From NCBI RefSeq assembly GCF_037126465.1, contig NC_088201.1, positions 136,180,052 through 136,244,051 of the forward strand: DNA of 64,000 nt, written 5' to 3'. This document shows positions 54,570 through 64,000 of the stretch, in pieces (position 1 is the stretch's first letter; each line of letters opens with the position of its first letter). Under the pieces are notes generated by a model. The model made no database searches. It was not told where the DNA came from and was given only the letters and a program-made list of their open reading frames with translations. The DNA is from Ornithodoros turicata (Eukaryota; Arthropoda; Arachnida; Ixodida; Argasidae). Position numbers and translations under genes: made by a program.

Positions 54570-57500
54570 AAGCACCCCCCTTAGCAGAAGACACTGAGGG
54601 GGGGAGCCACCAAATAGGAATCAGGTTCTGTGGGGAAACGTGTCCGATTGTGCGTTGCCAAGTGTTAGAAATGCCTTGCGAGTTTCTCGTCGACACGGGG
54701 GCAAAAGTGAGCCTCATAAAGGAAAGCGCGCTGCAGCTGCTAGGGACGAGCTGGGAAAAGACCCTCGGGGCTGATAAAGGCTATGCGCGTTCTAACCTAG
54801 TGGGAATAACGGGCAGCCCCATACAAACGAAAGGGAAGTACAGGATCCCCTTCCAAATCGGGCAGGCGAAATTCGAGCATTCATGTTTTGTTTGCACGAA
54901 CGACATAATGCTTCCAGCTTCCGGCATAATTGGGCAAGACCTCCTCCGTGCTCAGAGTATAGACATACTCGCCAGTGAGGCCACAATCGTGATTCGGGGC
55001 GAAAGCGTTCCTATTGTAAACTGGAAGGAGCCCGCTCGCGGTCGTAATTGGGAGACGGGTGACCCTAATCCCGCTGCTACCGTACGGCTTCTTGGTGAAT
55101 GCCGCATACCTCCGCAGTCGGAACTGATAGCGACTGCCTGTGTAGACTCCGTTGCTCAGCCTGGGGACGTGGGCGTTGTCGAACCGACGATAGAAGCTAA
55201 CGGACTCGTCGGCGCTCATCTTCTCGTCCAGGTGTCGGACAACGGGCACGTACCTGTGAGGATCGCCAACTACAGCTTAGCCGAAATGACGCTACCTAGA
55301 AATAAGACCGTAGCACTTTTCATCAACGCTGAGTACGCCGACTACGCCGAAACAGCGTGTTGCTGTCACATAGATGAGGCTGAGAGTGCCGAATTCATCG
55401 GTAAATTTGACCTCGAACATGTAAACGCAAGCGAGCGCGATAAGGTCACGAAGCTAATAAAAAGCAACAGCGTCGCTTTCGCGCACAGCAGCCTGGACTT
55501 AGGTTGCTGTGGGGTCATTAAGCACAGGATCCCAACGGTTAACGCGACCCCCGTATACCGCAGAGCCTATCGAATTCCATACTCAAAGCGCACCGATCTA
55601 GACAAGCAAGTGGACGAGCTTGTCGAAAAGGGCATAGTGGAACATTCCACGTCGCCCTGGGGTGCCCCTGCTCTCCTAGTTCAGAAACATGATGGGTCGT
55701 ACAGGTTAGTCGTAGATTACAGGGACCTAAACAAAGTTACCCGTTCGGATCCGTACCCGTTACCAAACATTCAGGAGACCCTCTCGACCATGGGAGCAGC
55801 GAAGTACTTTTCTGTCGTCGACATGGCCTCTGGCTATTGGCAGATAGAAATGGATGCGCAGGATAAGGAGAAAACCGCATTCAATACGCCGTCGGGGCAC
55901 TTTCAATGGTGTAGGATGCCCATGGGCCTCAAAAACAGTGCGGCGGTTTGGCAAAGAACGGCAGATGTGGTTCTGGCCGGTCTACTGGGGAAGTCTTGTC
56001 ACGTGTATCTAGATGACATTATTATTTTTAGCTCCGACTTTGATCAACACCTGAAAGACATTGAGCAGATCCTTAACCGCTTGAAGGCGGCCGGGCTGAA
56101 GTTAAAGCCATCAAAATGTCAGTTTCTAAAGCCCGAGGTTCGGTACCTCGGACACGTAGTGTCGGCAAATGGTGTCAGACCAGACCCCAGCAAGACGGAG
56201 TGCGTAAGAAGTTTCCCTGTACCAAAAAACGTGAAAGAGGTGCGACAATTCCTAGGCCTAGTGGGCTATTACAGGCGTCACATTGTAAATTTCGCGCAGA
56301 TTGCCAAGCCGTTAACGAATCTAACGTCTAAAAAAACACGATTCATGTGGAATGCCCCCGAAAACACAGCGTTCCAAACTCTTAAAGTCAGCTTGACTGA
56401 AGCCCCGGTCTTGAGGTTCCCGGATTTCGCGCGGCCTTTCGTCGTCACGACGGACGCTTCGAAAGTAGCGCTCGGAACAGTTTTATCTCAGGAGTTCGAT
56501 GACGGCGAACACCCCGTGGCTTACGCGAGCCGGCAACTAAACAAAGCAGAATCGAACTATGGAGCAACGGAACTAGAATGTCTCGCGGTGGTGTGGGCGG
56601 TGAAGCATTTTCGCTGTTATCTGTACGGGAGGCGCTTCAAAATCCTGACGGACTGTCAGGCTCTTAAATGGCTTATGAATGCCAGAGATCCCAACTCACG
56701 GCTAGCTCGATGGAACCTTCTGCTCCAAGAGCATGATTTTGAAATAATGCATAGGCCTGGCGCAAAGAACCAGAACGCAGATGCTCTTAGCCGGGCACAA
56801 ATACTCGCTATTCAGGACTTCTCACCGTTCCTCGAGGAGCAAAGGTACATAGATGAGCAAAGGAGAGACCCTGAGCTCCAGGGCATCATTCGCCGGTGCG
56901 AAGAATCCAGAGACAGAGTATTGGGGAACTACTATCTGGACGGGATGGGCCTATTGAGATATAAGCAGCATTCCCAACGGTCCAAGGAGTGTCATTCCAA
57001 CAGGATAGTTGTTCCTAGCAAGCTAGTAGGGGAAGTATTAAAGCTCTATCACGACGCACCTTATGCAGGCCACTTCGGCGCCACAAAAACGCGAAAAAGG
57101 ATCAGCGGGACGTATTTCTGGAAGGGCATGAGAGCTACCATTGAGGCGTACTGCGCAGCGTGCGAGTCGTGCTTAGAGCGTAAGTCCCCTAAGAACCGCC
57201 ACGTGGCTCCGATGAAGATTTTCGAAGACATCAACCGACCTTTCGAGCGCACAGGGATGGACATCGTCGGTCCTCTCCCGACATCTACGGGGGGGAATAA
57301 GTACATTTTGGTTTTCGTGGATCATCTGACGAAGTATGCAGAGGCAATCCCCATTCCAGACCAGAAGGCGGACACTGTAGCCAGGCTTTTTACGGAACAG
57401 ATTGTCCTACGTCATAGCGTGCCAAAGCAGCTACTCACCGACCAGGGGTCAAATTTCACGTCTCGAATGATGAAAGAAGTATACCAATTGCTTGGGATTA

Positions 57501-58330
57501 AGAAATTGCAAACTACGGCGTATCACCCGCAATGTAATGGCGGCGTAGAAAGGCTTAACCAAAGTATCGTGAAGGTGCTGTCACATTTTGTATCACGTGA
57601 TCAGAGGGATTGGGACATGTGGATCCCGTACGCTTTGTTCGCCTACAACACGGCCGTGCACGAAAGTGCGAGAGATACCTCTTTCTTTCTTCTGTATGGT
57701 CGCGATCCCGTGCTCCCCGACGTTATGAGCGAAGCGCCTACCGCAAACTACGGAACGCTCGAGAACTATCGCGCAGAACTCATGCAGCGGCTGTCTATCG
57801 CGCACGAAGCGGCGAAGCGTATATTGAGGTCGGCGGCCGAATCGCGGAAGGAGAGGCATGACCGCGAGTCAAAAGACGCGGCGTACAGAGTGGGGGACAG
57901 AGTATACGTTGAGGCCGCCGTCGCAGCAGCCCCCGGCGCCGCCAAGAAGCTGTCACCAAAGTGGACGGGGCCGTTCCGCATCGTAGAAAAGTTGTCCGAC
58001 ATAACGGTACGGATCAAAAGCATTCGACAAGGTGACGAAAAGATTATTCATGTCAATCGCCTCAAAAGAGCCTTAGATAACCCCACGCAATATGACGAAG
58101 GTGACCAGGGTGCGCGAGAGCACTGTGGGGCCGAAAACCAACGCGATCCCTCAGCGTCATCCTGTGGTGAATTAGATAATGGTATTATGGACTTAATGCT
58201 GAGTGAAGCAGCAGCTGAAATAGCCGACGTCCCCCTCGATGTGAACCCCGTAGGCGTGCCTTCCCCCGCGCTCCCAATCATTCCTCAACATTCATACAAC
58301 CTCAGGAGTAGAGGTACCACGGTTACGTAG
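54570..58330 (+). CDS. pol: Ty3 pol: protease, RT, RNase H, integrase
   Basis: Open from 54551 to TAG at 58328, entered from the heptamer at 54560. Protease: FLVDTGAKVSL, Asp codon at 54692. RT: RLVVDYRDLN, YFSVVDMASGYWQI, FQWCRMPMGLKN and catalytic YLDD (56006-56017). RNase H: TTDASKVALG, TELECLAV, LTDCQALKWL. Integrase: H-H-C-C finger (about 57050-57175), core Asp in MDIVG (57258), Asp in LTDQGSNF (about 57438), Glu in GGVERLN (about 57550). GPF module (KWTGPFRIVEK, about 57960) and no chromodomain. No internal stop. All catalytic residues are present, so it looks competent. Codon use is more GC-rich than the flanking AT-rich sequence. Confidence 0.95.
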
Positions 58331-58600
58331 AAAGAGGCCAGAGCAGAGTTGACGCAATTTCTCTCATTGGGCTGAATTGTGGGACAAAAGCGAATGGGTT
58401 ATTGGACGCCATATATATTTCTCTCGTAATCACTTGCCTGGGTCGACTTTTCTGAATTGTACTATAGTGTAGCATCTTTGCGGACTGTTAGGGGTGGAGT
58501 GCCACAGATGCGTGGAGATGTGTGCTGGAGCCCGTTGTTTGTGTGTTGTGTATGATGTGAATTTTCTCAACTAGAAAATTCTCTTCGTGGTGGTGGCGGA

Positions 58601-59389
58601 TGTGACGTCCGGTTCTTACACCAATTTCTACGGCTTGGACATTCTCGGAATCACTTAGCGGAGTCACTTAAGTCGTCTCTTGTGTCGCTTCTAAGAATCG
58701 CCCACGAGGCAGCTGACAGAGCGTCGACAAAAGACACTGCGAATCCTCCTTGAAACGGCGACGGATCATCGGGCATTGTGTAAAGTGGACGCTGCGATCT
58801 GGGTCGCTTTCTTGGGAGAAGACCTCCTTATCATCCCAAGTCCCCCTCGGGGGCAGAAGAAGGGCGCGACAGCGAGAGTGAACAAAGAGAGTGGAGGCCT
58901 TAAAAGTGAAAGTCGGAACAATGAAAACAGTCTGCAGCCCGCTCGAGCCGGACGCCGGAAGGGACCAGGAAAACGCCAGCAGTACGCCCTGCGCGGAAAG
59001 CTGTCGTTGGAGCACCGGCCCGGGACGCCAACTTCTGTGACTCGGAACGCCACCCTATCTCTGCATACTTGGCCATCTGACATCAGCCATCCACCACCCG
59101 TCCGGACATCGTGTGTGCCGTGATATCCGAGGCCCTCTACGAACTGTACTACATCGGTGAGCTCTCCTCATACATTGACAAGCGTTCCGTGGCACTCCCT
59201 GTGTATGTTCTGTATAATAGATCCTTATTGGCTCATCCCTTGCACGCGACGTCAGCATCCTGCTGCTGTACATATTAAACCATTATTGTTACGTTCGCCA
59301 TTGTTTGTGTGCTTTCTCCTTCTTGGTGTTCGGTCCCACACATATTGTAGTTGTGCCTGCGTCCTCCCCTTGGGAGCGTAGTCGTCACA
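58601..59389 (+). repeat. 3' LTR of Ty3 retrotransposon
   Basis: Same length and ends as the 5' LTR. Differences seen: CCTGTTCG versus CCCGCTCG, GGAGCAG versus GGGGCAG, GTACGCC versus GTTCGCC, and TAGGTG versus TAGTTG. The usual purine tract before it is weak (GGTGGTGGCGGA at 58589-58600). Confidence 0.95.
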
Positions 59390-59393
59390 CCTG

Positions 59394-59594
59394 CGCCGTT
59401 CTTCCCCGTATTCATTCACCCGCGCGCGGCGTTTGAGAAAGGAAGGCAGAGCTGTACCCTGCGTCCACTGTGGTCTCCTTAAAACTTGAGCCGTGAGGTC
59501 CTCAAGGGTCACGTAGCCCTCCCCTTTTGGGCGGCGCGCTTCAGAATTGCATGAGCACCTTTCGGATGATTTTTTTTTCATTCATGTGAAGGAA
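59394..59594. other. flank of the Ty3 insertion
   Basis: GC-rich sequence leading to the coiled-coil gene fragment. It could be its 5' region. No motif found. Confidence 0.35.
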
Positions 59595-59599
59595 ACAAT

Positions 59600-59998
59600 G
59601 TGATATTTTGGGCTTACAAGGGCCAGGGGAAGACCACGACTTTAGTTCGCTATGGAGATCCTCAAGAGCCGGAGAGGGTTGCCATACTTCTTGGGTTCGT
59701 TCTGCAGTGTCTCAACAAGAACGGAACGATTGCGTGGCGATGTAACTCAAAGTACTATACGCCAACAGCTGTAGAGCCAGTACGATGAGGGAAAGCAGCA
59801 ACATCGTCCAGAACCCTGGTTGGTCCGCGACGAAGCTACAAGTATAGCGGTGTTCAGGCGGTGGGAGATCACGGAAGCTGATACAGAAATGCGAACAGAA
59901 GGATGAGGAGATCCGGAAGCTGGAGCAATGTCTGAGCCGTGGCGAGTTCAACCTCACTGAGTTCCACAACAAAATTCAACAATTTTATGGGATATAGA
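59600..59998 (+). pseudogene. unrecognised gene fragment with C-terminal coiled coil
   Basis: A 62-codon frame (59600-59788) reads FWAYKGQGKTTTLVRYGD, then VAILLGFVLQCLNKNGT, and stops at TGA. About 80 bp later another frame carries a charged coiled coil (LIQKCEQKDEEIRKLEQCL), then FNLTEFHNKIQQFYG and TAG at 59996-59998. The two parts may be exons of one gene or a frame-shifted copy. The GQGKTTT stretch faintly resembles a P-loop but lacks the family context. AATAAA follows near 60030. I do not recognise the family. Confidence 0.45.
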
Positions 59999-60449
59999 CT
60001 TGATCCAGTTTTATGTTGACCATCTTATAATAAATCATGAAAAGGTGTGAAAAAAGAGAAAACTCCTTTTATTACAGGTGTCTATTTGTATCCTTTACAA
60101 AATTATCATTTAAGATAGCTACGAGAGCAGCACCGATGTCGTTTTTGCAGTTGAGTTAAACGGCTAAGTGGACATTCTCTGTAAGATAGCATGTAACCAG
60201 AAGATGATTAATTACCTAAAATGCAATAATTAATGTTTTAATTAACGAATTTTGTGCAAAAGCGAGAGAGCATAATGGGGGACAATCCTCGTTGAAAGAC
60301 ACCCTTAATAATGCAGAAAAGAGCGCCTGCTATCGCGCCTGCCCATCGCTGAATTTCGGAATGCAAATAAGCCGAAATCCAAACAGCGTGCCATAAAAGC
60401 GCATCATCTACGCCGACGGAGGCTTATCTGCGCCGGAAAGTGTTACTGT
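59999..60449. other. no gene
   Basis: AT-rich downstream region. Similarity with the 5.7-kb region starts at about 60450. Confidence 0.45.
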
Positions 60450-60866
60450 GAGTGCACTTAAACAGTATCTCCTGCTGTTTCGCTGTGGATTAATTGTCTG
60501 TTCTGGTGTCTCCTGTTTCACGGCAACTAATCGAATATGTTCGACATGGAAGAGGCATTCGATTCGAATCGCAATTCGAATAGAACATATAAGTATTCGC
60601 GTCAAATATCCTGCTCGGCACTAGTAAAGGGACATAACTTCATAATTGGCTTCCCTGGTTGACGAATTGTCGATTTGTAGATTTTGTAGACTTGAAGTAA
60701 TAGGGAAGCTGATTTTACTCATACAGGTCGACCCATCCCCACGGTGTTCAGTAGAATATATTATTCAGTCGTTGATCATTGATCCGCCTAAATGACAGTC
60801 TGTAGCCGTAATAGTGATGCTCTTTCAGGTGCCATGACTCGAGGAGGCGGTCCATTGGGCATATCA

Positions 60867-60872
60867 TTTATT
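60867..60872 (-). terminator. AATAAA polyadenylation signal, gene copy B
   Basis: Minus-strand AATAAA about 70 nt past the stop. Same place as in copy A. Confidence 0.7.
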
Positions 60873-60942
60873 TGTAACACTTTTTACAGAAAGCATTTCG
60901 CTAGTTAACTAACCCTCGTGAGAAGGTTATTGAACTTTGACC

Positions 60943-62256
60943 TTAGACAACATTCTTAAAGAAATGCTCGAAAGATTCGGTTTGCGTCAACTGGTCCAGA
61001 AGCTGAGCCAATTTCTGCTTGAGCAGCTCTTCAAACACACGGTTCTCGAGCCTGTCGCTGGTGAATTCCACTGGTTGTCTAACGTACTGGTGGAGAGCCC
61101 TCACACGGTGGTCCTTCGCTGGCAAACTTTCATCTGCAAAGATATGTGTTGGGGATCTGTGTTATCATTGTAGGTCTTTGCGAGCTCTGGCACACGAAAA
61201 CCTATCGTGTCCAGAGGAGACTTGCAGCTGTGGACAGTGTAGAAAGTCGTAATTTCACAGCTTGTGTGTGTGTGTGGGGGGGGTGAAATTTATAAGTAGG
61301 TTGTGCGTCGCCAGGTCATTTCTGGTGTCGCCTTTTCGACTACTGACAATACATGTACCCCTCATATGCAGCATAACGTAATCTACTACTACTGTGAGTC
61401 GCAGAGTTTGATAGAAGACAGCTACCACGAACAAAAGACAAAGATAACTTCATCGATGTCTCAGCTACCACGTTGGGAGTATTAAAGAGTCAGCGAGCAT
61501 CATATAGGTAGGGGAAGTGCGGGTTCGGCTCCTGTTACTGACACTGCCTGAGATGTCAAAACTAGCGACCTTTCATGAGTTTTCCGCACGTTGGTACCCG
61601 GCAAGATACTGCCCTTTTATCGCACATATAACGGTAGGAAAGTGCATACCGTATGCCCTCTCGCTGTCTACGCTTGTTAGGCCATGTAGCACTTCTACTA
61701 CCACGTCGAACTCTTGATCTGGATGAGTGGCTACAGCCTTGTAGGTGAAGTTGAGGCCGCTGACAGAGAGTTGGCCCTTGTAACGTCCATTACAACCGCG
61801 AAGGGGGCTGAGGACAGTGCTCAGACCCTCTACCTTTCCTTGGGTGAACTTCACGTCCCTCCTGTGGAGTCCAAGTCCAGTGAATTCGAAGTCCGGCAAA
61901 GAAACAGAGTCCTCGTCGAGTACCTCGAAAGGTTCAACCACAGGCCCTGCCAATGCACCTGCAGGGATAAAATAAGGATCATGTACAGCTTTATGAGCTT
62001 CGCAAAGTTCGCTGGCCCAAGCACGAAAACGATTCGCGAATGATTTAAGCATTATGAATTATAATTTAGTTGTTTTGGTACGAGATGAAGACGTAAGAAA
62101 CAAACGCTCATTTATTTGGACTGTGTCCCTTAGCGACGAACACAGGAGTAGCCTAAAACATCCATATTTAATGCTCTGCTGATTTATCAGAAGTCCAAGA
62201 ACAGTGATCATTTACTTACCGGCAACCAAAGCGGCGATGATGAGAGCAAAACGCAT
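60943..62256 (-). CDS. small secreted protein, group-7 mite-allergen/TULIP-like (paralogue B)
   Basis: Coding exons 62256-62220, 61958-61650 and 61133-60943, the same lengths (37, 309, 191 nt) and phases as copy A. GT-AG introns. The leader exon has its donor after 63934 and acceptor before 62299. Signal peptide MRFALIIAALVAG. The 178-residue product differs from A at about 3 sites in the signal peptide, 3 in the middle exon (Q/E, A/S, R/S) and 2 in the last (V/L, K/E). Intact in all respects, so both copies are likely expressed. The function is unknown; a lipid or small-ligand binder in saliva or haemolymph is one guess. The family assignment rests on the strand-rich, then helix-rich, pattern only. 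Confidence 0.75.
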
Positions 62257-62814
62257 CTTGGGTCTTATGATCCTTCCCGAATGACTCTCAAAGGCAAACC
62301 TGCTTCAAGAAAGAAGAATGTCTGCATTCTCCCAGTTTAACGATGCACACGCGTTGAAATGCCTTAAAATGTGCTTCGCAGTTGCAATACTCCCTGACAG
62401 GGGCGACGGAATTCGTTGACGGAACGTGGGGGAGGATAAGCATAACCTATAGGGGCCACTAATGTACTTACTAGAAACGACTCGTCTATACAATCCGATG
62501 ACTGTGGAGGGCGTAACGCATATGAAAAGGCGACCTCGCGTTCTTGATTATGTATCTTGAGTCAAAAAAGAAATTGGCGCTTGAGCAGCACAAACTGAAA
62601 TATTGGTTGGTTGATTGTTTCATTACGTGGCATAAGTGAAATAAAATTAAACGTGCAGTGGTGTGTTCCTTTCTTGTTGATTTTCGTTCTCGTCAAAAGC
62701 GCAACGGCGCTGTCTGCATAAGTCGTCATCATTGTTGCTTTAAAAAGGCTTTGCCGAATGTTCTGGACATGGCGCAGGCAGAGACAGCAGATGTGCCACA
62801 CGTGTCATCAAGCA

Positions 62815-63370
62815 CACCAGCGAACTGCTTAATCTAGCCTCCAATGTTTCCATGCGTTGATCAAAAACAAGTCGACTTCCTTTACAGGAGCTGAATCTGA
62901 GTTCTTCTAAGAAGACCTTCTTCTACTAAGACCTTTTAAGCAATGCTATTAAGTGCCGTACGGCTACTCTTGGCAAAGTAGGTTCGCACATACGGTATCA
63001 CATACTCAATAGAAGTATTGGGTGGAGCACATTCTTCTCCACTGCCTGCACTACCGACCTTCCCCAACCACTCTTTCTTGGTCTCTTAATTAGCTGAACT
63101 TCGCCCCTTCACATTGTCACAATTGCTTGGTCCATGGCCAAATTCAGCCCACCAACGCTGCGTCCTCAAGGCACTTGTGGCCTTTTTGGACACAACTATG
63201 ATGCGACTCATTAATCGCTTCAGTGCGACCTACGTTTCCATTTTTTTTCTTTATCTTTCTATTTCTATTTGTTATTACATTTCACTACACTGCCACAATC
63301 AATGGGGGAGAGCATCGGCCCTGGCGATAAAACTCAACAATCATAATCAACAAATGTTGTTGTTGTTGGG
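62815..63370 (+). mobile_element. LINE 3' fragment inserted in intron 1 of copy B
   Basis: Absent from copy A. The plus strand ends with LINE-like C-terminal coding (QRCVLKALVAFLDTTMMRLINRF near 63140-63210), followed by a 3' region (GGGGGAGAGCATCGGCCCTGGCG and AACTCAACAATCAT) and GTTGTT repeats at 63352-63367. It is a 5'-truncated insertion that is younger than the duplication or lost from A. Confidence 0.6.
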
Positions 63371-63933
63371 TGGATAGTACCTATTCGAGTGAACTTCGTC
63401 CTCTGCTTTTTAAACGGGTGTCCATTCTCACTCTGCGGAGTAACAGAGCTGAAAGTCAGCCCGTCTCGGACGACACGTACAGAAGAAAAATGGGGTGGCG
63501 AGACCCTCAGAGCCACAGTTCATGGGGGAGGGGGAACTGGGAGGGGGGAGGCTGCACCCTCTGCCCCTACCTTCCGACCGAATGTACTTTCATCATGAAA
63601 ACTTTCTCTTTCCCTCAAATCCTTTCGTCTGTCCCTATTCTTAATCTCAGAACACGAAAATAGAACGGAAACCTAAAAAAAGTCTACAGAAAATAAACGG
63701 TAGAAGTTGTGGATGCGTTAGATTAGAGAACACCTGTGGTAGAGATGTGATATGAGGTGATAGAAAAATAAAAAAAAGGGGGGATTTAAGTCGCGACAGA
63801 GTCAGACTGGCTATCCCGGAGTTAGCCGCAGTTACTCGCAATAAATAAAACGAAATAAAGCAATAAATAGAAAGAAGAATATCTGACTAGACCTTGGACT
63901 GCCCATGATTCAAGAAAAGGTGTTACCGCTTAC

Positions 63934-63988
63934 CGTTAGTGTCGTTGGAGGAGTTGTGATGTGTTCTGAGTTTGCACCGTATTTTATA
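63934..63988 (-). promoter_or_regulatory. TATA box, initiator and leader exon of gene copy B
   Basis: TATAAAA at 63988-63982, a CA initiator with A at 63957 (31 bp), leader to 63934, then a GTAAGC donor. Same spacing as copy A. Confidence 0.75.
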
Positions 63989-64000
63989 GGGCCCGTGCTC

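Larger units (their letters stand above)
52795..59389 (+). mobile_element. Ty3/Gypsy LTR retrotransposon, near-complete and young
   Basis: 6595 bp with two 789-bp LTRs, primer site, gag, nucleocapsid and pol (protease, RT, RNase H, integrase). No env-like ORF follows pol. LTRs are over 99% identical by eye and the 4-bp duplication CCTG is exact, so insertion was recent. Gag, nucleocapsid and pol lie in three frames, each a -1 step from the last. Confidence 0.95.
60450..64000. repeat. segmental duplication, copy B (partner of about 5738-9240)
   Basis: Sequence from about 60450 to the window end matches about 5738-9240 in the same order and orientation, including exons, promoter and intron blocks. 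Copy-specific insertions are a TIR element at 7678-8339 in A only, and about 550 bp at 62815-63365 in B only. B also has about 200 bp extra near 60600-60820. The duplication runs out of the window at 64000. Confidence 0.9.

Noticed and set aside
59600..59690. P-loop ATPase suggested by GQGKTTT
   Set aside because: The spacing does not fit GxxxxGK[ST] and no Walker B or downstream fold is present in this short frame.

Overview
The window looks like a repeat-dense animal nuclear genome, most likely a chelicerate and probably a tick. The evidence is spliced genes with GT-AG introns, TATA/initiator promoters and AATAAA signals, a neprilysin-like M13 protein, a small secreted protein pair loosely resembling group-7 mite-allergen proteins, and a mix of Penelope-like, I-type LINE, Ty3, P-like, hAT, Tc1/mariner, FLYWCH-MULE and THAP/YqaJ transposons. 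Nothing suggests a prokaryote. The species is inferred from gene content, not proven.

Host-type genes are few. (1) A four-exon minus-strand gene for a 178-residue secreted protein lies at 5998-9232 and again at 60867-63988. The two copies keep the same TATA box, initiator, splice sites, phases and polyA signal. They are paralogues in a segmental duplication of at least 3.5 kb. (2) A 684-codon M13 (neprilysin-like) protein at 40394-42448 is fully open but has lost catalytic zinc ligands. (3) An unrecognised coiled-coil gene fragment lies at 59600-59998.

Most of the rest is mobile DNA, often nested. 2.4-3.2 kb: P-like element with a THAP exon relic. 4.5-5.5 kb: foldback. 7.7-8.3 kb: TIR element in the intron of gene copy A, absent from copy B. 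10.5-11.4 kb: 145-bp tandem array. 11.9-14.0 kb: LINE. 14.1-22.1 kb: an ISL2EU-like DNA transposon with two convergent spliced genes, a SWIM plus YqaJ-nuclease protein and a THAP plus DDE transposase. The first of these is split by Penelope-derived sequence in one intron. 22.5-25.7 kb: AT-rich degenerate array with a hAT fragment. 25.9-30.6 kb: three LINE pieces. 31-33 kb: retroelement pieces. 34.3-34.9 kb: tRNA-derived SINEs. 35.7-36.1 kb: a palindrome with two hammerhead ribozymes. 37.7-38.4 kb: hAT element. 39.0-39.6 kb: 77-bp satellite. 44.1-45.0 kb: mariner-type foldback. 47.0-49.1 kb: Tc1 element with a nested P-like element. 49.4-50.8 kb: MULE pseudogene. 51.3-52.3 kb: two MITEs. 52.8-59.4 kb: a young, nearly complete Ty3 retrotransposon with identical-length LTRs.

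The most unusual items are the dual hammerhead palindrome, the two-gene YqaJ/THAP-DDE transposon whose exon phases can be followed across a 3.7-kb intron filled with retroelements, the catalytically dead but open M13 protein, the duplicated gene with intact core promoters, and the Ty3 element with a -1 slippery heptamer abutting a stop codon.
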